Positions 23,215 through 35,951 are shown, counted from the first letter of the stretch. The stretch is 64,000 nt of DNA from Fistularia commersonii (GCA_037954325.1 JBBMNZ010000019.1:7640501-7704500), one strand, 5' to 3'. The notes: a model not told the origin generated them from the letters alone. Numbers and translations are program-made.

Positions 23215-23911
23215 ATGCATTCTCAGAAAACAGCAAGACAGAGTATAAATGTGTGAATGAGAGGAACTCAGGTGGAACAGTGAGGCTACAGGGAGTGGAG
23301 ATCGAGAAGTTGGAGGATTTCAGGTACTTGGGGTCAACAGTCCAGAACAGTGGAGAATGTGAAAAAGGGGGAAGAGACGGGTTCAAGCAGGTTGGAATGG
23401 GTGAAGAAAAGTATCAGAGGTACTATGTGATAGAAGACTATCAGCCAGAATGTAAGGAAAGGTTTACAAGACAGTGGTGAGACCAGCAATGCTGTATGGA
23501 CTTGAAACAGTTACAGTGACCAAAGGACAGGAGGCAGAGCTAGAGGTCGCAGAAATGAAGATTTTGAGGTTCACTTTGGGAGTGACCAAGATGGACAGGA
23601 TCAGGGATGAGGAACAGCACATTTTAGATGTTTTGGAGAGAAGGTCAGAGAAGCCAGACTGAGATGGTTCGGTCATGTACAAAGGAGGGAGAGTGAATAT
23701 ATTCGTAGACGGATGCTGGAATTGGAACTGCCAGGCAGGAGGTCTCGAGGAAGACCAGAACGAAGATTTATGGATGTAGTGAGAGTGTGAAGGTAGTTGG
23801 TGTGAGAGGAGGATACAGAGAATGGGGTTGGATGGAGAAGGTTGATTTGCTGTGGCGACCCCTGAAGGAAAAAGACGAAAGGAAAAGAAGAAGAAGGAGA
23901 AGAAGAAGATT
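23215..23911 (+). mobile_element. RTE-like LINE, 3' portion
   Basis: Starts within the RT C-terminal region (SRKTEYKCVNE-like, then GGTVRLQGVEIEKLEDFRYL). It continues with GSTVQNSGECEKG, VVRPAMLYGLETVTVTKGQE, AELEVAEMKILRFTLGVTKM, RLRWFGHVQRRESEYIRRRM and GRPERRFMDVVRV. The 3' end has CTGTGGCGACCCCTGAAGG and a GAA-rich tail (23884-23910). Frameshifts near 23390-23470 and 23640 make it dead. It looks like a 5'-truncated insertion. It belongs to the same family as the minus-strand copy at 57886-60240, which covers the complementary upstream part of the element. Confidence 0.9.
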
Positions 23912-26635
23912 TCCTTATTTTAATGAGTAAGTTTTGACAAACCATGACACCACAATATACATAAACACCGTTTACAAATACACACATACATAGATAAATT
24001 AAACATGTTTGCTTGTTTTACAGTACAACGTCTACATCTTGCAGGGTTACAAATATTATTGCCCCGTATCTAAAAACATAATATCCCCTAGTTTGCGTGT
24101 TACAACTGTTTTTATAACCTCAATGGCAAAAAAGATGGGCTTATTGCTTAACACATTTATTTAAATTTTTCGACCAAACTTGGAGAGGGTACTGGACAGA
24201 TTCCAGGCTTCATAAATCAAAGTCAATATCCTGTGGGACATTGGAAAGCAACATGAGTCATTATTGGAAAACCTTGCATACCTTAGAGTCACTCTTCCAG
24301 GACAGATACTGTATATGTCCATTAAGGTATACCCATGAAATGGGTCATGTTTGACTAGTAATTCAGCACTTGTGATTATAATAGTTTGTTTTTTTTTCTT
24401 TACCTGTTCAACCTGCTCACCTTTTTAATAGTTGAGTTTAAAGATGTAGCTTTTAAAATAGCTAAACTCTTTTTTTCTGTTCTTACAGTGAGAAACTAGT
24501 CAACCCACCAGCTGGGATAACAGGCAGGAGAATGTATCTCAGTGGAGGAAATAATCAAGGAAAATGAATGTTTTTTTTAAATTTCCTGCACTCCAACATG
24601 CATCCAACGTCAAATGCTTTAGAAACCCTTTGCCTCCTGGAGCATGGCAGGACAGTTTAGAAGGGTATCAAGAAAGAAACAATGCACCCTTTGGAAAAAT
24701 AAGAATAGCATGCAATGTCTTACTTTTTACTCCTAGGAGTTTTACATCTTAACTGTATGACTTTCTATACATCTTAACACTAGAGAACATGGCAACTGTC
24801 AAAGTAGGACTGTATGTTAGTCATATAGCATACATGAAAGTAAGAACAGTTTCCAAATATAAATAAAGTGAGGGGGTCCTTTCCAAAAGGATGTGATATG
24901 TTAGTACTTGTAGCACTTGGCAGCGCTGTGGTGCATTGCAGATATACTACATATTTACAAAGTGACTTATCTTAACTTTTCAAGTCAGTGGTACACAGTG
25001 GAAAAAATGTTCTGTCCTATAAAAAGGTAGAGAGAATGCAATGAATGAAGATGCTTCATCTACTGTATATGCATCCCAGACTTGTGCAACCCTCCCCCAT
25101 CTAGTTTATCCACCCTTTATTGACTTTTCCCTCATGCAGTGAGGTGAATCCAAACAACATCTTGTTCTCAAATACAGTATGAAAAGATACAAGTCAATTT
25201 CCTGTATTCCTAGCCAGAGCTCAAGGCTATTAAATCACACTGGGATCAATTTATAACATCTGTGTTTTGTAGCCATATTGTGTAAAGAATAGGTTGCAAA
25301 ACAGTGTGTGGCATTTTGTAACTTTTATGCCTTCAACTCTCCTGGTCTAGTACTTTGCTCATGCAAGATGGTCTGCGCATTTGGTGCTCGATTATTTTTG
25401 CTATTAACATAAGAAAGGAGTAGAAATGCTAGAAAATTGTTTGTTTGTCAAAAATATATGCAGCTTAATCATATTACCTTGTTTTTCCAATCAGTTAACA
25501 TAATGCTGCTGAAAGGTTGGACAATGCGGTTAACAAGAGCTTTTATTTTACCCATATGTCACTTGTAAGAAGCATTACGAGCTGGTTAATAACTGCTTTG
25601 ACAGCCAACGAATTAATATAAAATAAGTCTATCTGCGTCTGAATTCTTGCAGTGTTTCCTTTTGGGACCATGACCCATCATTAGCATTTGGCCATTTTCT
25701 TAAACATGGAAACAAGCATTGGATGTTGTTCACTACTCCCAAAATGAAAATATTAATTTACATTGCAGTCTTTACAGTATGAGAAATAAAGTAAATCTTA
25801 CAGGTGTGCACAGTGTGTAAACGCTCTCCTTGAAAATTTTGACTTTATAATAAACATTTCAATTTAATACAACTACCATAAAAAAACGAATAATTTTATA
25901 GGTGATCCATGTTGTATAAAGGTAAACTGGATATGTTTTTCTATGTATCCACAACAGAAAATAATTTCTCCACCCAGTATACTGTCACCTTTTTTGTTTT
26001 AATAACATAATTGGATATTGAACCAAGCACTCATACAATAGATGTGGATAGACTGGAACAATAAATACATAATTAGGAACAACAAATGAGTCAATTTCTT
26101 ATGCGTCCCCATCTGATAGGTGACTGAATTTTCATTTTGTGTTTTGTGTGAATCATTTTTGAACATTACAAGTATGACTCACTTCTCCCAAAGACCCACT
26201 GAAAACAGGTTTATATTATCTATTAGACCTTAAAAAAAAATCAGTTGTGTAACATTTGTCGGTCTGTTTTGGTGTCTAATAAATGCAGCCATTCAATACA
26301 AATTGTCTCATTCAAAGACTGCCTTTGTTCACTGATTTGGAAAACTTTTCACAGTTTGAATGGGAACAGGTGTTAGGCACACTTAAATGGATAACTGGTA
26401 ATACTTTTAATGAGAGCACTAGAGTGGCAAACTTTTAGTAATTTCAATATTCTTTGAACAGGCCAGAAGGTCCATCATATCTGTGACTGATAATGTGTTC
26501 CAAATCGATCAAGTCAGATCATGGACAAAAATAAAGGTCAGTTAATGGTAATCAGGACACAATAATCCTAAGTTTTTGGGAGAGAGAGAGATTTGCTTTT
26601 CATTTTTTACCTGTTGGGAAAGTGATCGGAGGAAG
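23912..26635. other. No gene recognised; possible conserved non-coding element near 25490-25700
   Basis: Unique AT-rich sequence. On the plus strand at 24480-24490 a pyrimidine tract ending TTCTTACAG resembles a splice acceptor, but the sequence after it has no sustained frame. The 25490-25700 stretch has repeated ATTA/TTAAT cores and a TTGACAGC motif. Confidence 0.35.
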
Positions 26636-26664
26636 GTGTGTATGTGTGTGTGTGTGTGTGTGTG
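26636..26664. repeat. (TG)n microsatellite
   Basis: Short TG array with one TA interruption. Confidence 0.95.
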
Positions 26665-27008
26665 GGCATGTCGGTGTGTAAAGCAACTGTTAATAGGGCT
26701 TATCATGTGATGGAGTAGGCCAACCCCTGTGATTTTATTTCAGGGGGTCATATATTGTATAGGATGGTGATGAAAGGGGAGTGCAGCACCCCCACAAACT
26801 GACAAATCAAATACACTCATAATAACACATTGTAGTGTTATTCAAAACATAAACACAGGATGCAAGTAGCCATGGGTTACATGTGACACATTTCTTGCAT
26901 GGTCTTATTAGGTGCTTGAAATCAAACTGCTTTGTCGTCAGTGACGCACTAATACATTATTGTTTGTGACTTAAATTGAAATCCAAATGTAGTCACCAAT
27001 GTGAGTGA

Positions 27009-27010
<2 letters not shown>

Positions 27011-27082
<72 letters not shown>
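27011..27082. repeat. (GT)n microsatellite, about 72 bp
   Basis: Near-perfect GT array with a single GC interruption near 27049. It creates spurious Cys-Val open frames on both strands. Confidence 0.97.
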
Positions 27083-27084
<2 letters not shown>

Positions 27085-28611
27085 ATAGACTCATGCACAA
27101 TGTCTGAACAATCTTTTCTCAGAATGGCAGAGTCTTGCAGAAGGGAGCCAAGCCAGCAACTCAGTGTGCAGAAGGACAGCAGTACTTTGAAAGGCAGCCC
27201 AAAATACATACTCGAAGATGTAACAAAGATGTAATTTGTGGGTATGTCTGTCCCTTCACCAGGATGATTACACTCTTAAAGACCAAATGTCCTGTATTCT
27301 GAGATATTTAATGAACATGATGAACCCTATACATCTGAGTCAACAACTGCTTCCCTGAATGCAATAAAATGCAGCATTAAGATGCAGTTAACCTTTTTCC
27401 TCATCTACACAAAGACCAAAGCAAAAGCCTCCCCCATCCAATAGTAAGCAGGATAAGTCATCAGCTTTGCAGTTTGGCAGAAGCTGCATATTCTGGTTAG
27501 CTTAGCAAGCTTCACCAGTGAACAGGGCAGCTGTGTCGTACACAATTGTCAAGTCTGCCACTGCTTATATTTTGCCTTTTGAATACAAATTTACAAGCCT
27601 TGCCTCTTCTCTGAATTTTCCATAGACATGCAAGCCAAGTAGCAAGTAAGGCACCTTATCTTTGGAGGACAGTGTAAGGATATACTATAAATGCCATTCA
27701 TTCAGCATCATGAGCTGAATTCTATAAGAATTTTTCATGACAAATTAATCTGCCCAACACACTGTAGAGAGTACAGCATATCAGTCCATTAACCAATGGT
27801 AATACTATCCATTGTTGTTGCATATTTGGAGGGGAGAAAAAATATCAATTAAAGAAATTTTCATCTAACCGTGTAGTTTACGCTCTGCATTTCAAAATTC
27901 ACTGCAAGCAAAGGCTACAGTTCCTCCAAAATCATATTGATTGTGTATCAGTGCAAAAACAAGTTCTGGGATTATTGTTTTGACTCTTGTGGAGGTGGAG
28001 AGCTGTATGTTACTCCAATTAAAATGGTTACAATAATAAACACTTCTTGAACAATCCATCCATGACTAATCACGATTCCACATCCAGGTGTTTATTTATA
28101 GCTCATTAAACTAGTGGTCTAGAACAATTACATGTTGCAACACAGAAAGTATTACATCCTCCAAGCCAAGATTTTTTTTTTTTTTAAACCCTCTCACAAT
28201 CAGGATCTCTCTGCTCATCAACTCCCATGACTATTGTCACATATTGATATTTAGAAAATCAAGAGATTTGGCAATACCTTCTCTTTCCTGTGATCTTCTA
28301 ATTTGTATTGCAACCTTTCGCTTCTTCTATGATCTTGCCATTTTAGGTCACATAGTAAGGTGATATGGACAGAGGATTAGATTTCAATAAAAATATCTGA
28401 ATAGATTAGAATGCAATTGCTTCAAGCCTGACAAATACTGAATTCCAGGAGCAGATGTAAATAGTTATATTTTTGTGCATCAGCATGGTCTACATCACAT
28501 TTTTTTTTCTAACTTCTGAGTGAATTGAAAACATTTAAATGTTTTGGGAAGTGGAAAAAAAAAAAAATGTATTCCCTTGCAAGAAATTGCATTTTCTCTT
28601 CATGGATGAAC
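27083..28611. other. No gene recognised
   Basis: AT-rich unique sequence with T or A runs at 28171-28185 and 28554-28567. No supportable exon or transposon. Confidence 0.4.
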
Positions 28612-28790
28612 CATGAGTAGTGGGCAGCCACTGAGGGACATCCAGGGAGAAGGTAGGTGTTCAGTGTCTTGCTTGACAAAACTTCAACAGGCTAGAAATA
28701 TCTCAGCAATTGAACCAGAATATTTCAGTTCCGAGACAAACCCTCTTACCACAAAAGCATTTTCAACCAGCTGTACCACAAGCCACATCC
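28612..28790 (-). mobile_element. tRNA-derived SINE, copy 2 (degraded)
   Basis: The reverse complement carries the same order as the SINE at 4773-4999: a tRNA-like head and GGTTCAATTGC B-box (28716-28706), GAAGTTTTGTCAAGCAAGAC, ACTGAACACCTACC and GGCTGCCCACTACTC. It is more diverged than copy 1. Confidence 0.72.
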
Positions 28791-30789
28791 AGTGTTAAAA
28801 TAAATACATATAGCACCAGAAACACTTACCGAATATGTCAGTAAAAGTTGTGATGCATGTATTCAAAATCAGATAGCTGTAAAAATTACGGGATAGATCC
28901 AAGTTGCATTTGAAATCCACAAAATTTGTATTAAAAAAAAAAAAAAAACTAGGCGGGCTCTTCAATTGGACTCTCAAGACATGTATTTATATCTCAGCTG
29001 ATCAAAATAATGTAAGATTAACACATGTCTCTTTAAAGTCCATGTATAGGCCCACAAAAATCAAACATAAATAATAACAACACTCATAAGACAAAACTCA
29101 ACAGACTGCTTGCAAAGACTTGGTATTTGTGACAGTGAGCCATCATGTAAAATACCAGAAAACTGAAAACAAATTCAAAATAATCCATTTGTTGCATTAT
29201 TTTACTTTCTCAAGCATGTGTCTTTCAAAAAATGCTTTGGCATCTTTTCTGTCTCTGACATTATAAATGCAAGGAAATCACAGCAATTTTAATTTACCTG
29301 GCAAAGTACAAGCAGAGTGGAAATAAGCGGATAAGGTGGGAATTATTGTATACTGCCAACAGAGTCAAAACCAACTTGGATAAACAAATGCTACAAAGAT
29401 GCTGAAACACGGTCTTCTGTCATAAGAAGGGAACTTCACATGAAATTCCTTTGAAAACATTGACAACAGCATGCTGGCCCTTGAGTTAATCCATTACAAG
29501 GCTCTTAAAAAGGTGCCACTTAAAAGTCTTAAAAAACCTCTCTGGTTACTCATTGCCATTTGGGTCAAAGGGTGAAAAGGACTGAAGATAAATGACTGTT
29601 GAAGGGGTCAAGGCTGACCCACAGAGAGCATGCGCAATGTAGCCCCTTCAAATACATTTTCAAGACCCAAACATGGATACTCAACTCCTCCGTTTCAGTT
29701 ACCATGCCATCAGTACCAGCCCATATCGAGCATCAAGAATATGGATGTAAAAATAGACTTTAGATAAAGATATGAACAAATGCAACCTGGGATCAAACAG
29801 AAATTCACAGAGCACACCAGCAATTATAAAACTCTGGCAAAATTATTCAAATATAATGTGAGAAAGTGGGCTGTAAGTAGGTCAACTACAAAACTGAAAG
29901 GAGTACTCGGTGGTTTAACTACATTCATATCACACATCATACAGGAGGTTCTCCGTCATTTCAACAGATTAAATATATCAAGAACAAATTAAACATAGAG
30001 CTTGAAATTGGGCCATTACATCAAAGCGAAAAGTGCAGTTACAGAGGTGGCCAAACACTCTATTAGATCAGTTAGGTTCAATGCAGACTTCACTTTACAC
30101 TTAAATCCAGCTACAAAATTGTGATGAAAGAAAATGGGATGTCAAGGAAAAGTCACATTACCAGAATTCTGAGGATTCACAGTCTTGAGTTTACATGTGC
30201 GTTCTCTATCCTTATCCTCAAGACTGAATGTCACAAAACTAGACTGCTGCTTGAACGTGAAGGGAAAAGGGCAAACTACAGTGAGGAATCTGCCACAATT
30301 TCAAGTGAGAATAAGTAAATGACAATTATGACTAAAGGAAATCACAACCAGACTTCAAAGGTGACAATATGATATTGTTGTAATCTAAAAAGAACAAATT
30401 TAAAGTTACACACAGATACACAAAACTGGCCAAGTATTTTGAGAAAAAAAAGAAGGTTATTGTTTGGGCACCATTTAAATAATAAAATCAGCCAATGGCA
30501 AAGAAGTAATCCAAAGAAATCATTTTGCTATTTTTTACGAGATCTCTTGATAACTTAGGGGATTTCTTACATGTATTTAGCACATTTTTTCAGAGTTTAA
30601 ATAAATTATTTAAGGCACCAAGGCAGGCAGGATCATTGGGGTTTTCTGTTGATAAAAAACGCATTGTTCAAGCACATCTACACTGTATTCGGTCAATTCA
30701 TACTTATAACCGAATTGTTATAAGACGCTGTCATCCAGATCTGTTGTGTAGGATTAGGTGTTGATATCCCTCGATAAAAGCATACCTAA
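28791..30789. other. No gene recognised
   Basis: AT-rich unique sequence with an A run at 28930-28947. Several open frames of 60-70 codons occur without domain features. Confidence 0.4.
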
Positions 30790-32560
30790 GGTACCGATCA
30801 GACTCTGTGGGGTTCAAGTGAGCAACGGCTTCCTTTGGGGTTTCAAGTGAGCACCTTCCTTCATGGATGTTTTGCCGATTGGTCCACGACATCTCAGGAG
30901 GGTTCAGCGGTGAATCCCAGCATCCAAGGTTTACACCTAAGATGCCATCAGCTCATAGGGGCGAGGCTGGCTTGCCCCTCCCGCACGAATGGAGTTGTGT
31001 GCCAACAGCATGATGGGGGAGGAAGGGCGTTCATGCTCGTCCAGCGAGTTTCCAGCACCGCTGCTAGACATTTTAGTACCTGGTTGTGCCGCCAGGTATA
31101 ACAGCCTTGAGTGAGGCTGGTCTTGCATCCCAGAAGGATGTGCTTCAGTGTTGCTGGACTTGAGCATAGAGGGCATGTAGGGTCTTCGCCATACCAGATT
31201 TGCAAGAGAAGCCAGGACATCATAGGCCGCCCTGATGGTAAAGCTCCCCCTGAAGGCCTCCATCTCCCACAGATCTTTCCAGGAGATCTTCCGCTTCTCC
31301 ACTCCTTCCCATGTCATCCACTGCCCTTGCTTCGCCTGTGACACAGCTTGTGCGCACCTTCCTGCTTCCTCTTCCTGGCAGACTTCCTGGACCACCAGCT
31401 TGCGTCTCTGGGGTGGATTGGCCTTGCTCCAGGCTGGTGTACTGGCCCCGAGCCCAAGTCCACTCCTCCCCTCCTGAACTCGGCCCATGATGTCCCTGTG
31501 TCTGAGTGCTGCCTTTGCCTGTTCAGTTGCAGCCAGCGGGGTCCACTTCCTCCCAGTTGCAAGGATGGGGGGGGCGCTTGGGCTATGAATGGGTCGCTTG
31601 AATCCAATAGCATCGTCTCCAATCTGACTTTGGCACACTTGTACTCCTCTGCCATACTGGAAATGGGCAGGTGTCGCATCCCTTTGCTATAGAGCCCAAT
31701 ACTGCAAAAGCACCTGGGAAGGCCAAGCCACTACCCTGCATATGAGTTGACCAGTCTCTCCAGCTTTTCTACCTTTGAGAGCGGATCTTCATAGAGGGTT
31801 AGTGGCCACAGGAGGCGTGGGAGTAGTCCATATTGCATGCACCAGAGCTTTAGCTTGCCCGGAAGCAGGGTTCTGTCAATGTTCTCCAGGCCACTGGCAG
31901 ATTTCCAATGAATCCCTTTCCTTGGGGATAAGGATCCCTCCAGCTCTTGCTTTTGCCACACGACTCTCATCAGCCTCCAGAGAAATCGCAGGACATCTGG
32001 TGCATTTTTATAGAGCCTGTATGGTATTCCGTTGGGACCTGGAGCTGCCGCGGCTCTTGCTCTATCCACAATTTTGTCCACTTCACTCCATCTGAGTGGG
32101 CTAATATCTAGCTTGTGCTCTGGTGGGTTGACTGATGGCATGTCAGATGGGAGTGGAACACCTTCATGGTGACGGTCATCTGTGCAGGTCTTTTCCAGAT
32201 GTTTTTCCAGGTTAGCCTTTGACACCGATAGACTTCCACTCTTCTACTTTGTGAAGAGAGTTTTCACAAAGTGGAAGGGGTCTTTGTAGAAGCATGATCT
32301 TGTTTGCTCCTTCCCTCTGCTCTTCTTGCAGAGGTTTTCAGCTCTCCTCAGTGTTGTAGGCCTTCTCTGAATTTCTTCCTGCAGCAGGTTTATTCCCTTC
32401 TTCTCCTCCTCTGTGGCCTTTCACCATTGTTTCTTCAGCTGCCTCCTCTCCTTGACTAGGCGGTCTATTTCTGTCTGCCTTCTGGACTTGGTAGGAACTG
32501 TTCTATTTGATCATTTGCTTTTGATCAGACCCAACCGTTCCGCTCCATAGGCATAGATCA
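30790..32560 (-). mobile_element. Non-LTR LINE of the restriction-like-endonuclease (R2-like) type, RT core deleted
   Basis: Read on the minus strand from 32560. A basic N-terminal linker comes first (RQTEIDRLVKERRQLKKQW). Next is the RT entry block WSEVDKIVDRARAAAAPGPN then GIPYRLYKNAPDVLRFLWRL (about 32090-31970). It jumps at about 31920 to post-RT text GLENIDRTLLPGKLKLWCMQ and SKVEKLERLVNSYAG, so the catalytic RT motifs are missing. Further down: LGLGASTPAWSKANP, AVSQAKQGQWMTWEGVEKRK, ISWKDLWEMEA, and an intact CCHC knuckle CPLCSSPATLKHILLGC (CX2CX7HX4C, about 31175-31125). The final nuclease domain is not legible. The region is more GC-rich than its flanks. Non-functional. Confidence 0.9.
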
Positions 32561-33149
32561 GTGTGCCCATGTGGTTCCCCATTTACCTTACAAGGTGATG
32601 AGACTGTATCTTGGCTACTAAGCAAGCGCCAAGGTACAGACTGAGCAGCTAGTGAAGTAGTGGTGACTGAAGCCTTTCGGGACCTTCTGGGATCATGGGA
32701 AACGTGAACTGACGTCTAACCACGATTAATGAACTGGTTGTGCTCGTGAGAAATGTCAAGACCTACAGATAGCTTACTTTATTGTGCTTCCCAGAGATGT
32801 GGCTTACAACCAGCATCCCAAATCATAATGTTGCGCTTCCAAGCTTTGGCAGAGTCAGGTAAGACACACACAAAAGTCTGCAGGAAGCAGGGGGGAGGGG
32901 GGATTTCTATCTATGGTAACACAAGGTGCTGCAACCCTGGGCATGTAAACATCAAAATCTCAACCAGCTACAGGGACTTTGAATATTTGTTGTGAGTTTG
33001 CATCCCTATCACTTTCCCAGAAAGTTTGAACATTGTTTTTCTGCACTAAAACAAAGATGGAGTTGTTGACTACTTCTACTTCTGTAAAGATATTATTGTT
33101 CCAGTGAGAAGGTTGCACTGCTATGCAAATACCAAGCCCAGAACCCCAA
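32561..33149. other. No gene recognised
   Basis: Intervening sequence between two LINE relics. It contains an 80-codon plus-strand open frame (32753-32995) without domain features. Confidence 0.4.
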
Positions 33150-33850
33150 GTGATTTTCAGGGCATTCTGAAAAAGGGGACTTTAAAAGACAGTTATTAAC
33201 AGAAGCTGAGAGACCTTTCTAAGTCCAGCTCAGAGACAAAGCAGTAGTGCAGAAGCTTGGGCAGAAAGCGCTGGATTACAGCATCAAGAGGGTGTGGGGT
33301 GGGATGAAGATTATAACCGCTTGCAGCTCAAACCATTGAGGGAGATGCCAATAGAGTAAACCAGCTGTGCAACTTCTTTAACAGATTAGGCCACTCCATA
33401 TCATTCACACCTCAGACCACTGCAGAGGGTCCGCATGCTGAAGCTGGAAGACCCCTTACAGACCCGAAGAAAACACATATGAAAGAGCTGAACAACTTCA
33501 TGATAATAGAGTAAGAGGACACCTGATGGCATCAATTGCAGATTACCTGACACACAGAACTCAGTATGTGTGACTGGTATACTGCGGGTCTGCAACACAG
33601 GAGCATCACAGGGTTTGTACTCTCTCTAGTCCTGCTTACCCTGTACACACCTGACTTTGTTTCCAGATTACATTGCTATTGTCAGCTTTATCTTGAAAGG
33701 ACAGGAGTACTACAGAATCTGATCCAGGACTTTGTTGCAAGGTGCGTTGAAACCACCTGAACCACAAAGACCAAAGAGATCCTTGAGGAATTATAATTAT
33801 AAATGACATTTCATACTGTTCTATCTGTTCTAATCCACCCCACATCGGAC
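33150..33850 (+). mobile_element. L2-like LINE fragment (linker and RT), very degraded
   Basis: Legible pieces: VWGGMKIITACSSNH-EGDANRVNQLCNFFNRL-like text at 33290-33385, IADYLTHRTQYV near 33540-33575, then QGTVLS-PAYPVHT-like RT text near 33600-33650 and SKTKEILEEL-like text near 33765-33790. Frames change repeatedly. It lies immediately left of the hAT element at 33921. Confidence 0.7.
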
Positions 33851-33920
33851 ACCACGCAGCTCAGATTTTTAACTCTTTATTGTGTGGCTCTAAATTGTGT
33901 GCTTTCAACTACTCATAGTA

Positions 33921-34956
33921 CAGTGGTTCTTAACCTGGGTTCAATCAGGGGGGAGTCAGTCTCAGAGGTTCAGCGGCGGTCAAGACACACACCTGACTCA
34001 TATAATTCATGATGACACGTCCTGCTTGGCCATCACTGGCTGCAAGTGATCACACTGCATAGCTTGGCATCTCTGTGCAGCGGGGATTTTGGTGCACTAA
34101 GTAGTTAACTTGTTTAATCCTCTCATAATAATTATGTCAAGCAAAAAAAAAAAAGAAAGTGGTCAGTCGAATATGTACAATATGGATTCACATGTATAAC
34201 AGAACAGGATTTACAATGCCAAGTTGAGCAATTCTAGTCCAGCACCGGTGAAACTAAGGGACCACTTTCTTAAGCTGCATGGAGATGGGTAATACAAGAA
34301 CACGCCTGCTGAATTCAAGGCAAAGAGAGCCAGATTCTATGAAAAGGCTACTCTGCCTGTTCTCAGCTTAGTACCCATCAACAAACCGATCCTCACAGCA
34401 TTGTACAAAGTTGCATACCTGATTGCAAAGCAGGGCAAACCACACACCATTGGTGAAACACTCATAAAACCAGCTCACAAAAAAACAACACTTTGAATGT
34501 TTTGGTATCAATAAATGGTAACATACCCTGTTATTGCAAAGAAAGACCTGGAGATTTTCATACCGTTTGTTAAAACATATCTTTGTGAGCAATCCTTTTC
34601 AAGGATGCTTGACATACAAATGAAGAAAAGGAACAAACTTTTTTGCAAAAATGGCATGAGAGTGGCACTTTCTGAGGTGAAGCTGCACATTTCTGAACTG
34701 ATCTCACAAAGGCAACAGCAGAAGTCACACTGATTTGTAGTAAGTATTCATTATTATGTTTTTGTTTTTGTGTGAAAATCTTCTGGTTTTGTTCTTTGAA
34801 CATGGTGATGTTGATGCACCATTCATTTAGTGCACAGGGAAAACATAAACCTATGTCTTGAATTTGAAAAAAAATATTTTATTTTCCCAATAGAGAAGGA
34901 TTCAGTGAATGTGCAACTGGGGGGTTCAGTACCTCCAACAAGGTTAAGAACTACTG
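33921..34956 (+). mobile_element. hAT DNA transposon with terminal inverted repeats, internally deleted (ZBED/SCAND3-type transposase relic)
   Basis: The ends are CAGTGGTTCTTAACCT (33921-33936) and the reverse complement of CAGTAGTTCTTAACCT (34941-34956), 15 of 16 matching. Flanking 8-mers TCATAGTA and CCCTTGTA agree at 5 of 8 positions, consistent with a decayed 8-bp target duplication. Inside, an ATG at 34134 opens a BED-finger N-terminus (MSSKKKKESGQS). Then come LRDHFLKLHGDG and a block FKAKRARFYEKATLPVLSLV, PINKPILTALYKVAYLIAKQ, GKPHTIGETLIKPAH. At about 34470 it skips several hundred codons to the hAT C-terminal dimerisation domain: MVTYPVIAKKDLEIFIPFV, TYLCEQSFSRMLDIQMKKRN, SEVKLHISELISQRQQQKSH, stop at 34733. 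Catalytic residues are lost, so it is non-autonomous. Confidence 0.93.
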
Positions 34957-35299
34957 CCCTTGTAATATGTATTACACGCCTAGTTAATTACACTGTAGTG
35001 CACGACAGTGTAGTTACTCACCTGTTGTTATCCACTGCTGGAATTGTTACTTTGCCCCTGAAGATGAATTAAGTACCAACATACCTACCTTTTTAGAGAA
35101 CAATTCCAACCTACATTGACAACAGTAGAGACAAAACATTGAGGGAATTTAGGAAGATGGATACAGTTCCAGCTAACATATTCTGTATAAAAGGAAAACA
35201 TTTTTGGCTCTATAGATTATGTTTATCAATCATGAGCCAAAAATGAGCATATCTAATCTATCAGCACCTATCAAGGTTGCATTCTCTCATTATGAATAT

Positions 35300-35790
35300 T
35301 CAACCTGTATTCAAAATGGCATGCAGATGAGACCACCTGCATAGACACCCTTGAGGATCTGAGTGACTTAGAAAAGGTTAACCCAGAGAGAGGAGCTATG
35401 GGACTCTTAGAATAGCAAGACTAAATTCATGATCTTCGGGGGTCACTAAACAACAGAACCTTTGATTTTCGATGGGGAAGAATTTGAAAGAATATCACGT
35501 AAACTTTCCCAGAGCTCTTATCACTCCTGACAACAGTTGTGAACAAGACGTCTGACAATGGCAAAATCCGCTTTGGCAAACCTCTCCAAAATAGGTGCAG
35601 TTCAAGGAATAACCAAAGCAACAAAATTGCTCCTGATTCAATCTCCAGTTTTAACCCATTGCACTACATGCTTGTGAAATATTGTCACTGAACCAAGGAG
35701 ATTTGAAAGAATACATGCGTTTGAAATCTGGCCTGGATGGAAAAGGTTTTAAATCCCTTTGCATGCAAAAAGAAAAAATTGTAGTGCTCT
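35300..35790 (+). mobile_element. LINE reverse-transcriptase C-terminal fragment
   Basis: Near 35320 a decayed YADD-type site reads HADETTCIDTLEDL, followed by KVNPERGAMGLL and a KFMIFGGH-like block. At 35555-35640 comes MAKSALANLSKIGAVQGITK then ATKLLLIQSPVLTHCTTC. A FERIHAFEIWPGWKR block is near 35700-35745. These match the region after the catalytic site of an endonuclease-RT LINE; the exact clade was not determined. Broken by stops. Confidence 0.78.
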
Positions 35791-35950
35791 TCAAGAAGTC
35801 AATGTTCAGATGAAGCAGGGCGTCCAAGGACGAGTGGGATTGACGCAAAGAGCCTTGGACAGTCTCCACTGCCAACAGTACCAACTAGCTGCTGACCCAC
35901 TGTGTACATATTGGGTTTCACAACACTACCATACATTATAAATGCACATG

Positions 35951-35951
<1 letters not shown>

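Noticed and set aside
24480..24580. A plus-strand exon after the acceptor-like TTCTTACAG at about 24488
   Set aside because: No frame stays open long enough with a donor, and no similarity was recognised.
30937..31638. A 233-codon host protein on the minus strand
   Set aside because: Its sequence is the post-RT region of an RLE-type LINE, frameshifted against the CCHC-containing frame 30948-31223.
34515..34733. A small intact gene related to SCAND3/ZBED proteins
   Set aside because: It is bounded by hAT terminal repeats, and only the dimerisation end of the transposase is left, with no catalytic core.
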